Assembly (NCBI GenBank): GCA_910578495.1
Contig: CAJTRE010000026.1
Span: forward strand, 1 to 44,203
DNA length: 44,203 bases
Reading direction: 5' to 3'
Origin: an uncultured Dorea sp.
GTDB lineage: Bacteria > Bacillota > Clostridia > Lachnospirales > Lachnospiraceae
Below the pieces are notes generated by a model. It saw only the letters and a list, made by a program, of their open reading frames with translations. It searched no databases and had not been told where the DNA came from. Positions 8,178-17,021 of this stretch are shown here, in pieces; positions within the stretch are counted from its first letter, which is position 1; the number at the start of each line of letters is the position of its first letter. Made by a program: the position numbers and the translations under genes.

Positions 8178-9212
8178 TTATACAAATCTATACACTGTCT
8201 CTGTATGATATTCCTCTCCTGCTCTTACAATCGGTTTTATAAATGAATCTTTGTTAATAGCATCCGGAAAATACTGAGTCTCAAAACAGGCTGCGCTCCG
8301 CTTTTCGTAAACAGCCCCCTCTTTTCCCTGCTCTCTTTCCACAAAATTCGCCGTATAAAACTGCATCCCTGGCAAATCCGTATACACTTCCATACCAATT
8401 CCTGTCTCTTTGGAATACATAGACGCAGCTTTTCTCATACCGCTGCCATTTAATACCCAATTGTGGTCATAGCCATTCCCAAATACAAGCGCTTCATAGT
8501 CCTCTTCTATATCCTTTCCAATAGCTTTCGGTACACGAAAATCCATGGGCGTTCCTTCAACCGGTACAAGTTCTCCGGTAGGAATCGACTGAGCATCAGC
8601 CCTTGTAAATACGTCTGCACAGATTGTCACTTCCTGAGACAATACATCTCCGCTTCCATGTCCCGCCAGATTAAAATAACTGTGGTTTGTCATATTCAAC
8701 AAAGTATCTGCGCTTGGTACTCCAGAATAGCAGATCGCAAGTTCCTGATCGTCGGTTACTGTATAACATACTTCCACGTCCACTTCTCCCGGGTATCCCT
8801 GGTCTCCATCCGGACTATGCCACAAAAATGTAATGCTGTTCTCGGTCTGCTCTTTTACTTCCCACAATCTCTGATTACTGAAAGCATATCCACTATGGAG
8901 ATTATTCCCGTTATCGTTCCCTGCAAGTTCATAAGTCCTTCCATTTAACTCGAACTTCCCGCCGCCAATCCTATTTGCCACTCTTCCAACGGCGGCGCCA
9001 AAAAAACAGGTACCTGCCTCATACCCGGACACATTTTCATAACCAAGTACAACATCTACCATTTGTCCGTCCTTATCTGGCACAAAAATACTCACGATGG
9101 AAGCCCCATAGTCTGTGACTGTTACTGACATCTGATTGTGATTTTTCAGTTCGTACAAATGCGCCTGCTCTCCATTCTTTGTTATTCCAAATGCTCGACT
9201 CATCTCTATCAT
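8178..9212 (-). CDS. galM: Galactose mutarotase (aldose 1-epimerase)
   Basis: Interconverts alpha and beta anomers of galactose or glucose. The 344-residue protein has the family signatures: YGASIVSIFVPD near the N-terminus, GRVANRIGGG, the catalytic His region NHSYFNLAGHG, the sugar-binding GYDHNWVL, and the catalytic Glu region ACFETQYFPDA. It starts at 9212 or at the ATG three codons later (9203), which is slightly better spaced from GGGAAGGGA. It stands alone; no Leloir pathway genes are adjacent. Confidence 0.95.
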   Translation of the reverse strand: MIEMSRAFGITKNGEQAHLYELKNHNQMSVTVTDYGASIVSIFVPDKDGQMVDVVLGYENVSGYEAGTCFFGAAVGRVANRIGGGKFELNGRTYELAGNDNGNNLHSGYAFSNQRLWEVKEQTENSITFLWHSPDGDQGYPGEVDVEVCYTVTDDQELAICYSGVPSADTLLNMTNHSYFNLAGHGSGDVLSQEVTICADVFTRADAQSIPTGELVPVEGTPMDFRVPKAIGKDIEEDYEALVFGNGYDHNWVLNGSGMRKAASMYSKETGIGMEVYTDLPGMQFYTANFVEREQGKEGAVYEKRSAACFETQYFPDAINKDSFIKPIVRAGEEYHTETVYRFV

Positions 9213-9246
9213 TTCCCTTCCCGAATTTATTTACTCATTTTCAAAA

Positions 9247-9279
9247 AAAGGACACAGGGCATCCATCCCTGCATCCTTT
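9247..9279 (-). terminator. Intrinsic terminator after guaB
   Basis: As minus-strand RNA the 13-bp stem (AAAGGAUGCAGGG with CCCUGUGUCCUUU) contains two G-U wobbles, has a 7-base loop and is followed by a T-run. It lies just after the guaB stop. Confidence 0.88.
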
Positions 9280-9291
9280 TGATACACTGTA

Positions 9292-10746
9292 CTATTCGTC
9301 TACACTATAGTTTGGAGCCTCTTTTGTAATATGAATGTCATGTGGGTGGCTTTCTTTTAAAGAAGCGGAAGATATTTTCACAAATCGTCCATTCTTCTTC
9401 AACGACTCGATCGTCGGTGCCCCACAATAACCCATACCGGAACGAAGACCTCCCATCAACTGGAATACCGTATCTTCTACAGTTCCTTTATAAGCCACAC
9501 GTCCCTCTACACCTTCCGGAACAAGCTTCTTCGCATCGCTCTGGAAATAACGGTCTTTACTTCCGTTCTCCATCGCAGCAATCGATCCCATTCCACGATA
9601 TACTTTATATTTACGTCCCTGATACAGTTCAAATGTTCCCGGACTTTCATCACATCCGGCAAACATACTTCCCATCATGCATACGTTAGCTCCTGCAGCA
9701 ATTGCTTTCGTCATATCTCCGGAATACTTGATACCGCCGTCTGCAATGATCGGAATGCCATACTTATCTGCAGTCTCGTAACAATCCATCACCGCAGAAA
9801 TCTGTGGAACACCGATACCTGCAACCACTCGTGTCGTGCAGATAGATCCCGGCCCAATACCAACCTTAACAGCGTCAACACCGGCTTTAATAAGCGCCTC
9901 CACCGCTTCTCCCGTAGCTACATTTCCCGCAATGACCTGAAGATCCGGGAATTTATTCTTCACCATCTCTACCGTACGAATCACATTCTCAGAATGTCCA
10001 TGGGCAGAATCCATAACTACCACGTCAACATGTGCATTCACCAGTTCCTGCGCTCTCTCCAGACAGTTCGCAGTAATACCGATAGCCGCACCGCACAGAA
10101 GTCTTCCCTGAGCATCTTTCGCAGACAGTGGATATTTGATCTGCTTCTCTATATCTTTGATTGTAATAAGTCCTTTCAAGTTAAAGTCCTTATCTACGAT
10201 CGGCAATTTCTCTTTTCTTGCTCTTGCAAGAATCTTCTTTGCCTCTTCCAGAGTAGTTCCCTCAAGCGCAGTAATAAGACCCTCTGATGTCATGGACTCT
10301 TTAATTTTTTTTGTGAAATCTTCTTCGAATTTTAAATCTCGGTTTGTAATGATGCCGACCAGCTTTTTGCCCTCTGTAATCGGAACTCCGGAGATTCTGA
10401 ACTTCGCCATAAGATTATTGGCGTCCCCCAACGTGTGCTCCGGTGAAAGATAGAATGGATCTGTAATAACCCCATTCTCAGAACGTTTTACTTTGTCAAC
10501 TTCCTCCGCCTGCCCGGCAATTGACATATTTTTATGAATAATACCGATTCCCCCCTGACGCGCCATAGCAATCGCCATGCGATGCTCTGTAACTGTGTCC
10601 ATTCCGGCACTCATCATAGGTATATTCAGTTTGATGTTTTTTGTCAGATATGTAGACAAATCTACCTGATTTGGAATCACCTCAGAGTATGCCGGTACTA
10701 ATAATACATCATCAAATGTAATTCCTTCTCCAATAATCTTTCCCAT
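9292..10746 (-). CDS. guaB: IMP dehydrogenase
   Basis: Oxidises IMP to XMP, the first committed step of GMP synthesis. The 484-residue protein is full length, with an (alpha/beta)8 barrel interrupted by a pair of CBS domains (about 95-205). The active-site loop GPGSICTTR carries catalytic Cys303, and the flap motif YRGMGS is present. It is monocistronic, with a clear promoter, a leader hairpin and a terminator. Confidence 0.98.
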   Translation of the reverse strand: MGKIIGEGITFDDVLLVPAYSEVIPNQVDLSTYLTKNIKLNIPMMSAGMDTVTEHRMAIAMARQGGIGIIHKNMSIAGQAEEVDKVKRSENGVITDPFYLSPEHTLGDANNLMAKFRISGVPITEGKKLVGIITNRDLKFEEDFTKKIKESMTSEGLITALEGTTLEEAKKILARARKEKLPIVDKDFNLKGLITIKDIEKQIKYPLSAKDAQGRLLCGAAIGITANCLERAQELVNAHVDVVVMDSAHGHSENVIRTVEMVKNKFPDLQVIAGNVATGEAVEALIKAGVDAVKVGIGPGSICTTRVVAGIGVPQISAVMDCYETADKYGIPIIADGGIKYSGDMTKAIAAGANVCMMGSMFAGCDESPGTFELYQGRKYKVYRGMGSIAAMENGSKDRYFQSDAKKLVPEGVEGRVAYKGTVEDTVFQLMGGLRSGMGYCGAPTIESLKKNGRFVKISSASLKESHPHDIHITKEAPNYSVDE

Positions 10747-10798
10747 GATAGGTCTCCTTCCCTCTCTTTTGTTTCTTTTCTTTGTGATACAAGTCTCT

Positions 10799-10818
10799 GT
10801 CTCTGAATCCTCAGAGAC
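10799..10818. promoter_or_regulatory. Perfect hairpin in the guaB 5' leader
   Basis: GTCTCTGA and TCAGAGAC form an 8-bp stem with a 4-base loop between the guaB promoter and its start codon, about 50 bases upstream of the ATG. It is too short to be a known riboswitch. It could stabilise the mRNA or be a protein site. Confidence 0.5.
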
Positions 10819-10835
10819 GAATGTAATTATCTGCT

Positions 10836-10865
10836 ATCATACCGAATCTTACCATAGATTGTCAA
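10836..10865 (-). promoter_or_regulatory. guaB promoter
   Basis: On the minus strand TTGACA (10860-10865), an 18-base spacer and TATGAT (10836-10841), about 90 bases upstream of the guaB start. Confidence 0.8.
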
Positions 10866-10904
10866 CCCGTTTTTTGTATTCCGGATACCTTTCTTAAATG
10901 CTTC

Positions 10905-11399
10905 TTAATGTTTTCGAACAACTTTTCTTGGAGCCATCATATAAAATCCCTCTACAATCTCTTCATTTGGCTCAAAGAGAATCTTCTTGTGCACTCCATT
11001 TTCCAGTACAACCATCGCATACACATTAGCATTTCCGGTATTGGATGTATAATCGAATACTTTCGCTCTCTGAAACTGCATAAGTTCTCCAGCATTTATC
11101 GGAGCCAGAAGCTCCATATCCGTCACACTCATAGAAAATACTTTTTTTCTCTTTGCCTTGTTCATAATCTTATCAATGTCGAGTTCTCCATTGACAAACA
11201 GATATTCATATTCCAAATCCAGTCTCCGGAAAACAAAGACATCTGCTGCAATCATCACGACCGGAGCAATGATCCCCATTGGAAATATAAATAAGATCAA
11301 AACCGACAGTACGGTAAGTGCGAGCAATCCGATTTTTATCATCATATCTTTCGCGGTTGCTCTTTTCTTTATCAATTGTTCTGTATAAAAATCACTCAT
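10905..11399 (-). CDS. Small membrane protein, DUF6106-like
   Basis: A 164-residue protein. A charged N-terminus is followed by two close hydrophobic segments (about 20-55) that form a membrane hairpin. A cytoplasmic domain of about 100 residues follows, with a FVNGELDIDKIMNKAKRKK helix and a FEPNEEIVEGFYMMAP C-terminal motif. The pattern agrees with a Lachnospiraceae family that I recall as DUF6106; its function is unknown. It is transcribed alone from an extended -10 promoter. Confidence 0.78.
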   Translation of the reverse strand: MSDFYTEQLIKKRATAKDMMIKIGLLALTVLSVLILFIFPMGIIAPVVMIAADVFVFRRLDLEYEYLFVNGELDIDKIMNKAKRKKVFSMSVTDMELLAPINAGELMQFQRAKVFDYTSNTGNANVYAMVVLENGVHKKILFEPNEEIVEGFYMMAPRKVVRKH

Positions 11400-11427
11400 G
11401 TTTCTTCCTCCGTCGTTTAATACATAT

Positions 11428-11436
11428 ATTATACCA
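11428..11436 (-). promoter_or_regulatory. Extended -10 promoter of the DUF6106-like gene
   Basis: TGGTATAAT on the minus strand, about 30 bases upstream of the start codon and just past the groEL terminator. No strong -35 box is visible, as usual for extended -10 promoters. Confidence 0.6.
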
Positions 11437-11452
11437 CATCTTAATACAAAAA

Positions 11453-11478
11453 GAAAACTCCCCTAGCAGGGAGTTTTC
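11453..11478 (-). terminator. Intrinsic terminator after groEL
   Basis: A perfect 10-bp stem (GAAAACTCCC and its complement) with a 6-base loop, followed on the minus strand by TTTTTG. Confidence 0.92.
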
Positions 11479-11522
11479 ATAAATTTTATATTTTATTTCG
11501 TACGGTATAAATAGGCGTTTTT

Positions 11523-13145
11523 TTACATCATTCCCATTCCTGCGCCGCCTGCAGGCATAGCCGGTACGTCTTCTTTGATATTTGCCACTACAGACTCTGT
11601 AGTAAGCAATGTAGAGGCAACGCTTGTTGCGTTCTGAAGCGCGCTTCTTGTAACCTTTGCAGGATCAAGAATTCCACTCTCCACCATATCTACATACGTC
11701 TCTGTCAATGCGTCAAATCCCACACCAGGAGCCGCCTCTGCCACTTTACTGATAATCACAGAACCCTCTAGTCCGGCATTTGCTGCAATACGGTACAATG
11801 GAGCTTCCAATGCTTTTAATACAACATTTGCACCGGTCTTTTCATCACCTTCCATTCCTTCCACAAGTTTCGTCACTTCTTTTGCCGCATGGATATATGC
11901 AGAGCCGCCGCCGGCAATAATACCTTCCTCTACTGCCGCTCTTGTAGCCGCCAGGGCATCCTCCATACGAAGCTTTGCTTCTTTCATCTCTGTCTCTGTC
12001 GCCGCTCCAACGCGGATAACTGCAACGCCGCCGGCTAATTTTGCCAATCTCTCCTGCAGTTTTTCTCTGTCAAAGTCAGAAGTCGTCTCTGTGATCTGTG
12101 TCTTAATCTGAGCCACACGATTTGCAATTTCTGTCTCGTCTCCAAGTCCGTCAACGATAATCGTATTCTCTTTCTGAACTTTTACAGATTTTGCACGTCC
12201 AAGCTGATCCATTGTCACTTCCTTCAGATCTAAGCCAAGTTCTTCACTGATCACCTGACCGCCGGTAAGGATTGCAATATCCTTTAACATTTCTTTTCTT
12301 CTATCACCATATCCAGGAGCTTTTACAGCCACTACATTAAATGCGCCGCGAAGTTTATTTACGATCAGAGTGGTAAGCGCCTCACCCTCAATATCCTCAG
12401 CAATGATAAGAAGTCTTGCTCCGGACTGTACGATCTGCTCAAGAATCGGAAGAATCTCCTGAATATTGGAAATCTTCTTATCTGTGATCAAAATATATGG
12501 ATCGTCTAAGTTTGCCTCCATCTTATCCATATCTGTCGCCATATATGCAGAAACATATCCACGATCAAACTGCATACCTTCTACAAGATCCAGCTCTGTC
12601 ATCATTGTCTTAGACTCTTCGATTGTGATAACACCGTCGTTAGATACTTTCTCCATTGCATCCGCAACCATCTCTCCGACTTTTACATCTCCGGCAGAAA
12701 TTGCGGCAACTTTTGCGATCTGGTCTTTACCTGTTACTTTACTTGACATCTTTGCAATCGAAGCTACAGCTATATCTGTCGCTTTCTTCATTCCCTTGCG
12801 GAGGATAATCGGATTTGCGCCTGCCGCTAAGTTCTTTATACCCTCATGTACCATAGACTGTGCAAGAACCGTAGCTGTTGTTGTACCGTCGCCCGCCACG
12901 TCGTTTGTCTTAGATGCAACTTCTTTGATAAGCTGTGCGCCCATATTCTCAAATGCATCCTCAAGCTCAATCTCTTTTGCGATCGTAACGCCATCGTTTG
13001 TGATAAGCGGTGCGCCAAATGATTTGTCCAGAACTACGTTACGTCCTTTTGGTCCAAGCGTTACTCTTACTGTATCTGCCAACTGATTGACACCGGCTTC
13101 TAATGCGGCTCTCGCCTCTGCTCCGTATTTAATCTCTTTTGCCAT
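11523..13145 (-). CDS. groEL: Chaperonin GroEL (Hsp60)
   Basis: ATP-driven folding chamber that works with GroES. It is 540 residues long with typical N-terminal motifs (VTLGPKGRNV, AGDGTTTA with the ATPase Asp86) and a short Gly/Met-rich tail (GGAGMGMM). It lies downstream of groES in the same operon, with about 130 bases between them. Confidence 0.99.
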   Translation of the reverse strand: MAKEIKYGAEARAALEAGVNQLADTVRVTLGPKGRNVVLDKSFGAPLITNDGVTIAKEIELEDAFENMGAQLIKEVASKTNDVAGDGTTTATVLAQSMVHEGIKNLAAGANPIILRKGMKKATDIAVASIAKMSSKVTGKDQIAKVAAISAGDVKVGEMVADAMEKVSNDGVITIEESKTMMTELDLVEGMQFDRGYVSAYMATDMDKMEANLDDPYILITDKKISNIQEILPILEQIVQSGARLLIIAEDIEGEALTTLIVNKLRGAFNVVAVKAPGYGDRRKEMLKDIAILTGGQVISEELGLDLKEVTMDQLGRAKSVKVQKENTIIVDGLGDETEIANRVAQIKTQITETTSDFDREKLQERLAKLAGGVAVIRVGAATETEMKEAKLRMEDALAATRAAVEEGIIAGGGSAYIHAAKEVTKLVEGMEGDEKTGANVVLKALEAPLYRIAANAGLEGSVIISKVAEAAPGVGFDALTETYVDMVESGILDPAKVTRSALQNATSVASTLLTTESVVANIKEDVPAMPAGGAGMGMM

Positions 13146-13277
13146 AATTTTTATGCCTCCTAATATTATGATTATTTTATTTTTTGTAACTATTCAGCTA
13201 TACGCTGATATAGCAGACAGGATGTACAAGCTTGCCTGCAGCAGACTGTATATTATTATAACTGCATTTTCATATTT

Positions 13278-13568
13278 CTAGCTGCACTCACACACCGCAA
13301 GAATTTCATCCTGTCTTACGATAATGTATTCTTCTCCATCCACATCCACATTTGTACCTGCATATTTGGAAAAAATAACCTGCTGTCCGACTTTAACATT
13401 CATAGACACTTCTTTTCCATCCACAACACCTCCTGGCCCAACTGCAATGACCTCTGCCTGCTGTGGTTTCTCTTTAGACTGTCCCGGAAGTATAATTCCG
13501 GATTTGGTTGTCTCTTCTGCTACCAGCTGCTTTAATACAACTCTGTCTCCCAATGGTACTAATTTCAT
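13278..13568 (-). CDS. groES: Co-chaperonin GroES (Hsp10)
   Basis: The lid of the GroEL chamber. The ATG at 13568 gives the normal 96-residue protein beginning MKLVPLGDRV, preceded by AAGGAGGA; a 13-codon upstream extension of the frame is not credible because it overlaps the CIRCE operator. The mobile loop (about 17-32) and the GPGGVVDGKEV roof region are present. The gene is first in the groESL operon under CIRCE control. Confidence 0.98.
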   Translation of the reverse strand: MKLVPLGDRVVLKQLVAEETTKSGIILPGQSKEKPQQAEVIAVGPGGVVDGKEVSMNVKVGQQVIFSKYAGTNVDVDGEEYIIVRQDEILAVCECS

Positions 13569-13600
13569 ATGTGATTCCTCCTTGATAATATCTATATTTG

Positions 13601-13627
13601 TTAGCACTCACAAAAAGAGAGTGCTAA
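13601..13627. promoter_or_regulatory. CIRCE operator (HrcA binding site)
   Basis: Perfect match to the consensus TTAGCACTC-N9-GAGTGCTAA. It lies between the groES promoter and start codon, where HrcA repressor binding blocks transcription in the absence of heat stress. hrcA itself is not in this window. Confidence 0.98.
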
Positions 13628-13641
13628 AAGACTCTAGATAT

Positions 13642-13670
13642 AAAATAGCACTCTCTCTATGTTTTGTCAA
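13642..13670 (-). promoter_or_regulatory. groESL promoter
   Basis: On the minus strand TTGACA (13665-13670), a 17-base spacer and TATTTT (13642-13647), ending 14 bases before the CIRCE element. The spacer contains an extra copy of the CIRCE right half-site, GAGTGCTA, overlapping the -10 box. Confidence 0.88.
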
Positions 13671-13681
13671 CACACTTTATT

Positions 13682-13993
13682 TTAGTTTACAGTATTTTTA
13701 TAAAATCCATTTTTTATCTGAAATACAATGACTTTTCCAAGCTTATTCCAGTATCTCTCGCGAATAAATCCGCCGCATCTGATCTCTCTGCCTGACTCCG
13801 GAATCGTACATTCATAATTCGCATCCAGTGAAAATTCTGTAAGTTCTGTCTTACCTGTTAATAAATATATACGTTCTTCCTCTTTCTTATACATAATTAC
13901 TTTACAAGCATGTACGGCTTCATCATAACGCCCTCTGTCCAGAATCATTTTTGTCATCCTTAGTTTTACAGTATTCCCTTCGAACTGTCCCAT
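13682..13993 (-). CDS. Small soluble protein of unknown function downstream of codY
   Basis: A 103-residue protein. The ATG at 13993 has GGAGG about six bases ahead; an upstream ATG at 14014 lies inside a hairpin and is unlikely. The sequence is mostly beta (FEGNTVKLRMTKMILDRG, YECTIPESGREIRCGGFIRERYW) with a conserved-looking ERYWNKLGKVIVFQI end. No transmembrane segment or catalytic motif is visible. It lies between codY and groES, but groES has its own promoter. I do not recognise the family. Confidence 0.72.
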   Translation of the reverse strand: MGQFEGNTVKLRMTKMILDRGRYDEAVHACKVIMYKKEEERIYLLTGKTELTEFSLDANYECTIPESGREIRCGGFIRERYWNKLGKVIVFQIKNGFYKNTVN

Positions 13994-14011
13994 GACTTCC
14001 TCCAAACCAAT

Positions 14012-14043
14012 CATAAGGGTATCAGTTTCCCGATACCCTTATG
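14012..14043 (-). terminator. Perfect hairpin between codY and the downstream gene
   Basis: CATAAGGGTATC and its complement form a 12-bp perfect stem with an 8-base loop, starting 8 bases after the codY stop. The sequence after it is not T-rich on the minus strand. It may be a leaky terminator or an mRNA processing or stability element rather than a strong terminator. Confidence 0.65.
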
Positions 14044-14051
14044 ATGAATTA

Positions 14052-14834
14052 TTAACCGTTTCTTTCTGCCTTGATTTTTTCCAGCTTTGTAAATACATAG
14101 TCATTAACAACTTTGATGTAAGTCCCTTTCATACCTGAAGAACGAGATTCAATGACACCGGCGCTCTCAAATTTCCGAAGTGCGTTCACGATCACAGAGC
14201 GAGTAATCCCCACTCTGTCGGCAATCTTGCTTGCAACTAAGATTCCCTCTGTACCGTCCAACTCTTCAAAAATATGAATGATTGCCTCTAACTCCGAATA
14301 AGAAAGTGTACTGATTGCCGACTGGACAATATGTTCTTTTCTTGTCTCTTCCGCACTCTCTTCATTCACAGAACGAAGCATCTCAAGACCTACTACCGTT
14401 GTGCCATACTCACTTAAAATAATGTCATCGATCTCATACATCTCATTTTGCTTGTAAATAAACAAAGTACCAAGTCTTTCTCCTGCAATATCAATCGGTG
14501 TAATAATCGCATGATAACCTTTTGACGCTTCCGGAGAAAATCCCAAAGTTTCAAGGTTTACATTCTCTTTGGTAGAGAGAATACTGAGAAGACGTTCGTT
14601 CAGCATCAAATCAATATGCTTTCCTACTTCTCTCTCAATCAATTCAGTGATGTAAGGTACTGTTTCACTTTTGCTTCCACCAAGAACTTTTCCCTTTTTG
14701 CTGACTACAAGCGTGTTAGAATCTAGAATTTCTGTCAGGACTTCACAAATATCGTTGAAGACTACTTTACTTGAACTGTTATTATGCAGCAACTTGTTAA
14801 TCTTTCTTGTTTTGTCTAACAACTGTACACTCAT
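14052..14834 (-). CDS. codY: GTP-sensing global regulator CodY
   Basis: Global nutrient-responsive regulator of low-G+C Gram-positive bacteria; CodY senses branched-chain amino acids and, in many species, GTP. The 260-residue protein has an N-terminal GAF domain (about 1-155), a linker helix and a C-terminal winged helix-turn-helix (ASKIADRVGITRSVIVNALR, about 201-220). GGAGG lies ahead of the ATG. A promoter and a CodY-box-like sequence sit just upstream, suggesting autoregulation. Plausible local target genes are azlCD and possibly sigK. Confidence 0.97.
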   Translation of the reverse strand: MSVQLLDKTRKINKLLHNNSSSKVVFNDICEVLTEILDSNTLVVSKKGKVLGGSKSETVPYITELIEREVGKHIDLMLNERLLSILSTKENVNLETLGFSPEASKGYHAIITPIDIAGERLGTLFIYKQNEMYEIDDIILSEYGTTVVGLEMLRSVNEESAEETRKEHIVQSAISTLSYSELEAIIHIFEELDGTEGILVASKIADRVGITRSVIVNALRKFESAGVIESRSSGMKGTYIKVVNDYVFTKLEKIKAERNG

Positions 14835-14859
14835 ATTCGTTCCTCCATCCTATGAATCT

Positions 14860-14888
14860 ATATTATCATACAATTCATATTTTTACAA
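14860..14888 (-). promoter_or_regulatory. codY promoter
   Basis: On the minus strand TTGTAA (14883-14888), a 17-base spacer and TAATAT (14860-14865), about 25 bases ahead of the codY start. Confidence 0.7.
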
Positions 14889-14890
14889 TT

Positions 14891-14905
14891 AATTTCCTAA
14901 ATATT
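14891..14905. promoter_or_regulatory. CodY-box-like palindrome upstream of codY
   Basis: AATTTCCTAAATATT matches 12 of 15 positions of the CodY consensus AATTTTCWGAAAATT and sits immediately upstream of the codY -35 box. The match was made by eye. Confidence 0.45.
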
Positions 14906-14928
14906 TTTAATTTATTGGTAACTATTCG

Positions 14929-16995
14929 TTACTTATTTTCTACGAATCCACACTTTTCACTACTGCAGCAAAGCTTATTTCCCTTTTCAACCATGTAGTT
15001 TCCGCATTTCGGACATACCTTTTCAGAGGGTTTCTGCCATGACATAAACTCACATTCCGGATTATCCTCACATCCGTAATATTTACGTCCTTTCTTCGTC
15101 TTTCGCAGCACTACATCCTTTCCACACACCGGACAAGCAACTCCGATCTTCTCAAGATAAGGCTTTGTATTCCGACATTCTGGAAAGCCCGGGCAGGCTA
15201 AGAATCTGCCATGCGGTCCATACTTGATCACCATATTTCTACCGCACTGGCTGCAGATAACATCGGTCACTTCATCTTCAATCTTCACAGCTTCTAACTC
15301 CTGCTGCGCTTTTTCTACCGCCGCTTCCAGATCCGGATAAAAATTCTCGATAATAGTCTTCCAGTTTACCTTTCCATCTGCCACTCCGTCCAGAAGACTT
15401 TCCATATTTGCAGTAAAGTTCACATCTACGATACTTGGGAAAGATTGTGTCATAATATGATCTACTACCTCTCCTAACTCCGTCAGATACAGGTTTTTAT
15501 TCTCCTTTGCCACATAACGTCTTGCAATAATTGTAGAAATCGTCGGCGCATACGTACTTGGACGTCCGATTCCAAGTTCTTCAAGCACTTTTACAAGCGC
15601 GGCCTCAGTATAGTGAGCCGGCGGCTGCGTAAAGTGCTGTTTCGAATCAAAACTTTCTTTTGTCAGACGGGTATCTTGATCCAGTCCTTTAACCAGAACA
15701 TTATTCTCTTCTTTCTCTTCTCCCGCCTCAGTGTAAATCACACGGAAACCTTCAAATGCAACTTTGGAAGCCGACACATGAAAACGATAATTTCCTGCGG
15801 CGATTTTCACAGAAGTAGTTTCATATCTTGCCGGCTGCATACGGCTGGCAATAAATCGTTTCCAGATCAATTGATACAGACGGAACTGATCTCTGGAAAG
15901 AGAGTCTTTCATAGCCGCCGGCGTACGGGTTACGTCGGTCGGACGAATGGCCTCGTGGGCATCCTGAACGCTCTTCTTCGTTTTGGCTGTTTTTTCCGTT
16001 CCGACAGAAACATATGCTTTTCCGTACTGATCTTTAATATACGCCCTTACATTTTCATCTGCCTCTTCGGAAACTCTGACAGAATCGGTACGAAGATACG
16101 TAATAAGACCTACCGTACCGTTTCCCTTCACATCAATTCCTTCGTATAACTGTTGGGCAATCCTCATGGTCTTGGCAGTTGCAAAATTAAGTGCCTTAGA
16201 CGCCTCCTGCTGTAACGTACTGGTTGTAAATGGCAGCGGCGCTTTCTTAATACGCTCGCCTTTTTTTACTTCCGCCACATGATATTTCTCATCTTCAACC
16301 TCTTTTAAGATTTGATCCAGCTCTTCCTTTGAGGAGATCGTCATCTTCTTTTTGTCCGTTCCATAGAACTTCGCAATCAGAGGCTTTTTCTCTCCCTCAA
16401 CTTTCAAGGACACATCCAATGTCCAGTATTCCTCCGGAATAAATGCATTGATCTCTTCTTCTCTTTCCGCAATAATCCTAAGAGCTACAGACTGTACACG
16501 TCCTGCACTAAGTCCCCGCTTTACCTTCGCCCAGAGAAGCGGGCTGATCTTATATCCTACTACTCTGTCAAGCGCACGTCTTGCCTGCTGGGCGTCCACA
16601 AGATCCATGTCGATCTCCCTTGCGTTTTTCAAAGATGTCTTAACCGCATTTTTTGTAATTTCATTGAAACTTATGCGGTAAATTTTCTTATCTTCCAGCT
16701 TCAGTGCCTTGCAAAGATGCCACGAAATTGCTTCTCCCTCTCGGTCCGGGTCGGTCGCAAGATAGACTTTATCTGCCTTTTTCACTTCTTTCCGAAGATT
16801 CGCAAGAATTTCTCCTTTACCGCGAATGGTAATATATTTCGGCTCGAATCCGTTCTCCGGCCCGATACCTAACTGGCTCTTAGGCAGATCGCGTACATGT
16901 CCGTTAGATGCAGCTACCACATAATTACTTCCCAGAAACTTTTTAATTGTTTTCACCTTGGCAGGCGACTCCACGATTACAAGATAACGTGCCAT
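14929..16995 (-). CDS. topA: DNA topoisomerase I
   Basis: Type IA topoisomerase that relaxes negative supercoils. The 688-residue protein has an N-terminal Toprim domain (DPDREGE, about 82-88), the catalytic Tyr300 in GLITYLRTDS, and three C-terminal four-cysteine zinc ribbons (CSQCG, CPVCG and CPKCG each with a following Cys pair). It follows dprA by 26 bases, the conserved comM - dprA - topA - codY order of many Firmicutes. Confidence 0.98.
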   Translation of the reverse strand: MARYLVIVESPAKVKTIKKFLGSNYVVAASNGHVRDLPKSQLGIGPENGFEPKYITIRGKGEILANLRKEVKKADKVYLATDPDREGEAISWHLCKALKLEDKKIYRISFNEITKNAVKTSLKNAREIDMDLVDAQQARRALDRVVGYKISPLLWAKVKRGLSAGRVQSVALRIIAEREEEINAFIPEEYWTLDVSLKVEGEKKPLIAKFYGTDKKKMTISSKEELDQILKEVEDEKYHVAEVKKGERIKKAPLPFTTSTLQQEASKALNFATAKTMRIAQQLYEGIDVKGNGTVGLITYLRTDSVRVSEEADENVRAYIKDQYGKAYVSVGTEKTAKTKKSVQDAHEAIRPTDVTRTPAAMKDSLSRDQFRLYQLIWKRFIASRMQPARYETTSVKIAAGNYRFHVSASKVAFEGFRVIYTEAGEEKEENNVLVKGLDQDTRLTKESFDSKQHFTQPPAHYTEAALVKVLEELGIGRPSTYAPTISTIIARRYVAKENKNLYLTELGEVVDHIMTQSFPSIVDVNFTANMESLLDGVADGKVNWKTIIENFYPDLEAAVEKAQQELEAVKIEDEVTDVICSQCGRNMVIKYGPHGRFLACPGFPECRNTKPYLEKIGVACPVCGKDVVLRKTKKGRKYYGCEDNPECEFMSWQKPSEKVCPKCGNYMVEKGNKLCCSSEKCGFVENK

Positions 16996-17021
16996 ATGAA
17001 TAGTTCCTCCATAGAAACGGC

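Noticed and set aside
12466..13086. 206-residue plus-strand frame opposite groEL
   Set aside because: An antisense shadow of the strongly conserved groEL coding sequence; the long open frame reflects codon bias.
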